This document shows, in pieces, positions 6,455 to 8,491 of a DNA stretch of 8,491 bases. The notes beneath the pieces were generated by a model. It worked only from the letters and a program-made list of their open reading frames with translations. It ran no database searches and was not told the DNA's origin. Source of the DNA: DASPKS01 sp035628035 (GTDB lineage: Bacteria > Bacteroidota > Rhodothermia > Rhodothermales > Rubricoccaceae); NCBI GenBank assembly GCA_035628035.1, contig DASPKS010000260.1, positions 1 through 8,491 of the forward strand, in the 5' to 3' direction. How positions within the stretch are numbered: position 1 is the first letter of the stretch; each line of letters begins with the position of its first letter. A program made the position numbers and the translations under genes.

Positions 6455-7876
6455 ATGCCTACCCCGTTTTCCCGGACCAGTATTGTCGCCGCGTTCCTCC
6501 TGAGCGGCGGGGCGGCCGTGGCACAACCGGCGCTCCCCCTCCAGCTCGACATGGACCACGCGGCCTTCCTCTATGACGAGGACGACTCGCTGCTGGAGGT
6601 CTATTTCTCCTTCGGGGCCGCCTCGCTCACGTACGAGCCCGACGACGATGGCTTCGTGGCCGAGGTGCCGCTCCAGGTGGTCCTCCGGCCCACCGCCGCC
6701 AATGCGCCGGCGGGCGCGAACGTGGAGCCCGTGTTCGAGGAGCGGATCGAGTTCGAGTTCGGCATCGCCGACACGAGCGCGCTTCGCTCCGGGCAGTACT
6801 TCGTCCAGCAGGTTCGGGCCGAGGTGCCCCCCGGCGAGTACACGCTCGACGCCATCGTGCCTGCGGACGCAGAGACGGCGCGGGGCGAGCTCCGGCTGAG
6901 CCAGGACATCGTCGTGCCCGACTTCGCCCAGCAGGGACGCATCCTGCTCTCCGACGTGACGCTCGCCTCGGGCATCCAGCGCGCCGAGGACGACGACGAC
7001 CCCTTCTATAAGAACGGCCTCCAGGTCGTCCCCAATCCCAACGCCATCTACGGGGAGGGCCTCCGGAGCGTGCGCTACTACGCCGAGGCGTACGGGCTGT
7101 CCAGCCGGCCGGGCACGCAGTACACCCTGCTCGAATACGTCAGCGAGGGGAACGAGTCGGCCCCGCTCCTCGGCTTCCAGCGCCGGACCTCACGGCCGGT
7201 ACGCGACCCCGACGTTCTCGTCGGGTCCATCGACGTGAGCACGCTGCCGAGCGGGTCGTACTTCCTCCGCCTCGCGCTCCTCGACGAGAACAACGAGGCC
7301 CTGGCCGAGCAGAGCCAGAAGTTCTTCGTGCTGAACCCCTCCGTCGCCCGCCCCCAGGTGGCCATGGAGAACGACTACGAGACGCTCACGTACGCCGTGA
7401 TGGGGGAGGAGGAGCTGGAGGAGAACCTCCGGCACGCGCGCCTCATCGCGACCACGCGCGAGCAGCAGGTCCTCTCCCGGCTGACCACGGCCGAGGAGAA
7501 GCGGGAGTTCTTGGCCGAGTTCTGGCGGGGCCGCGACACCGACTCCGACCCCAACACGAACAGCGCGCGGCGGGAGTTCTACCAGCGCCTCGAGTACGTC
7601 GAGGAGCACTACCGGACGCCCTACGGGCCGGCCTACGAGAGCGACCGGGGGCGGGTCTACCTCAAGTACGGCCCGCCGTCGGCCGTCGACCCGCGCACGT
7701 TCGAGCGGGGGGGCCTCGTGCCGCACGAGATCTGGGAGTACAACCACATCCCGAACGAGGGCGAGGCCACCTTCATCTTCGCCGACGTCGAGCGCATCGG
7801 GCGGTTCGAGCTCGTCCACTCCGACGTGACCGGGGAGATCTCCCAGCCCGACTGGGAGCGGCGCCTCCAGCAGTGA
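6455..7876 (+). CDS. Secreted GWxTD-domain protein, function unknown
   Basis: A 473-residue protein with a Sec-type signal peptide: Arg7, a hydrophobic stretch about 10-23, and probable cleavage after AVA at 23 before Gln24. No lipobox Cys is seen. The middle (about 27-300) looks beta-rich with repeated sandwich-like strands, including LPSGSYFLRLALLDENNEAL (264-283), and has acidic patches (DEDD 41-44, EDDDDD 178-182). The C-terminal third is the GWxTD domain: an alpha segment ending EFLAEFWRGRDTD (351-363), where the naming motif has diverged to FWRGRDTD, then SDRGRVYLKYGPP (396-408), HEIWEYN (424-430), FIFADVERIGRFELVHSD (440-457) and a terminal WERRL. The family is known from Bacteroidota and related phyla, without an established biochemical role. 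The start is supported by the signal peptide and the upstream promoter. The gene overlaps its downstream neighbour by four bases. Confidence 0.88.
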   Translation: MPTPFSRTSIVAAFLLSGGAAVAQPALPLQLDMDHAAFLYDEDDSLLEVYFSFGAASLTYEPDDDGFVAEVPLQVVLRPTAANAPAGANVEPVFEERIEFEFGIADTSALRSGQYFVQQVRAEVPPGEYTLDAIVPADAETARGELRLSQDIVVPDFAQQGRILLSDVTLASGIQRAEDDDDPFYKNGLQVVPNPNAIYGEGLRSVRYYAEAYGLSSRPGTQYTLLEYVSEGNESAPLLGFQRRTSRPVRDPDVLVGSIDVSTLPSGSYFLRLALLDENNEALAEQSQKFFVLNPSVARPQVAMENDYETLTYAVMGEEELEENLRHARLIATTREQQVLSRLTTAEEKREFLAEFWRGRDTDSDPNTNSARREFYQRLEYVEEHYRTPYGPAYESDRGRVYLKYGPPSAVDPRTFERGGLVPHEIWEYNHIPNEGEATFIFADVERIGRFELVHSDVTGEISQPDWERRLQQ

Positions 7877-8491
7877 CGCGCACCGTCGGCACCGACGCCG
7901 CCGGCCTCGACGCCGCCGCCCGCCTCGTCGCGCGCGGCGGCGTCCTGCTCTATCCCACCGAGACGGTCTACGGCCTCGGTGGCGACGCCACCCACCCGGA
8001 CGTCCTCGCGCGGGTGCGCGCCCTCAAGGGCCGCGACGCCGACAAGCCGATGCTCGCCCTCACCGACGACTGGGCGCGCGTCCAGGCGTGGCTGGCCGAC
8101 GTGCCGCCGGCGCTGGCGCGGCTGATGGCGCACGAGCCGCCGCTCGCGGTGACGTTCCTGCTGCCCCCGTCTGAGGGCGCACCGGCCGGGCTCGTCGGGC
8201 CGGGCGGGCTGATCGGTCTCCGGCGGACCTCGGACCCCTTCTGCCGCGCGCTCGTGGCCCGCGCCGGGTGCGTGCTGCTCTCGACCTCCGCCAACCCCGC
8301 CGGGGCGCCGCCGCCCGCCCGCTTCGCCGACGTGTACGCGGGCCTGCTCGAAGGGGTGGATCTGGCCGTGGACGCGGGCGCCCTGCTCCGGGGTACGCCC
8401 TCCACCGTGGTGCGGGCCGACGGCGCCGCGCTCGTCATCGTGCGCGAGGGGGCCGTCGCGGCGGAGGCCCTGCGGGAGATCGCGGCGGGGT
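7873..8491 (+). CDS. tsaC: Threonylcarbamoyl-AMP synthase (TsaC/Sua5), 3' end cut
   Basis: Makes L-threonylcarbamoyl-AMP from threonine, bicarbonate and ATP, the first step of the t6A modification at A37 of ANN-decoding tRNAs, in the cytoplasm. The visible 206 codons form a full YrdC domain: PTETVYGLGGDA (28-39), LKGRDADKPM (51-60) with the KGR motif, GLRRTSDPF (115-123), STSANPAG (137-144) and STVV (177-180). The GTG start at 7873 overlaps the TGA of the GWxTD gene (GTGA), indicating coupled translation; no other nearby start keeps the N-terminal motif spacing. The frame is open to the window edge. It may end within a few codons (a single-domain enzyme of about 200-210 residues) or continue into a Sua5-type C-terminal domain; the window cannot decide. 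Confidence 0.93.
   Translation, partial: MTRTVGTDAAGLDAAARLVARGGVLLYPTETVYGLGGDATHPDVLARVRALKGRDADKPMLALTDDWARVQAWLADVPPALARLMAHEPPLAVTFLLPPSEGAPAGLVGPGGLIGLRRTSDPFCRALVARAGCVLLSTSANPAGAPPPARFADVYAGLLEGVDLAVDAGALLRGTPSTVVRADGAALVIVREGAVAAEALREIAAG

Noticed and set aside
4810..6576. 588-codon open frame on the + strand across pckA and the intergenic region
   Set aside because: It mirrors the highly conserved PckA codons; the translation is Arg/Glu/Val/Gly-rich without domains, and it would run through the promoter region and into the GWxTD start.
7190..8438. - strand open frames at 7190-7819, 7657-8133 and 7968-8438
   Set aside because: They oppose the GWxTD and YrdC-domain genes, whose + strand motifs are clear; no motif is seen in the antisense translations.
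1..8491. tRNA, rRNA, CRISPR, insertion sequence, prophage or defence genes
   Set aside because: Read through for these; no cloverleaf-like segments, direct repeat arrays, terminal inverted repeats, transposase motifs or atypical codon blocks were seen.

Overview
The window is a GC-rich (about two thirds G+C by eye), densely coding bacterial segment with seven genes: six complete and one running off the right edge. Gene content and style suggest a member of the Rhodothermota/Bacteroidota side of the tree (Rhodothermales or Rubricoccaceae-like); this is inference. Supporting points are a two-subunit pyruvate dehydrogenase E1 with Bacteroidota-like sequence, an ATP-type PEP carboxykinase, a secreted GWxTD-domain protein, no Shine-Dalgarno sequences at any start, and one promoter resembling the Bacteroidota TTG/TAnnTTTG type. 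Codon style looks uniform, with no sign of recent transfer, mobile elements, CRISPR or RNA genes.

Left region (1-4625, + strand): a 131-base leader with several short inverted repeats precedes pdhA-pdhB-pdhC, which encode E1 alpha, E1 beta and E2 of the pyruvate dehydrogenase complex, with gaps of only 8 and 12 bases. No E3 (dihydrolipoamide dehydrogenase) gene is present here. A calcineurin-like metallophosphoesterase follows after 43 bases and may be the last gene of the same transcript.

Middle region (4633-6454): pckA (PEP carboxykinase, ATP) lies on the - strand, convergent with the phosphoesterase gene, with only 7 bases between the two stop codons. Its start faces a 220-base divergent intergenic region holding a plausible promoter for the rightward genes and an imperfect inverted repeat overlapping that promoter.

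Right region (6455-8491, + strand): a secreted GWxTD-domain protein of unknown function overlaps by 4 bases (GTGA) with a threonylcarbamoyl-AMP synthase gene (tsaC/Sua5 type) that is open to the window end.

Together the metabolic genes sit at the pyruvate/PEP node: PDH commits pyruvate to acetyl-CoA, and PckA withdraws oxaloacetate to PEP for gluconeogenesis. I see no dedicated new system. The points most worth a second look are regulatory (leader repeats, promoter-overlapping inverted repeat, pyrimidine-rich starts without SD) and the translationally coupled secreted-protein/tRNA-modification gene pair.
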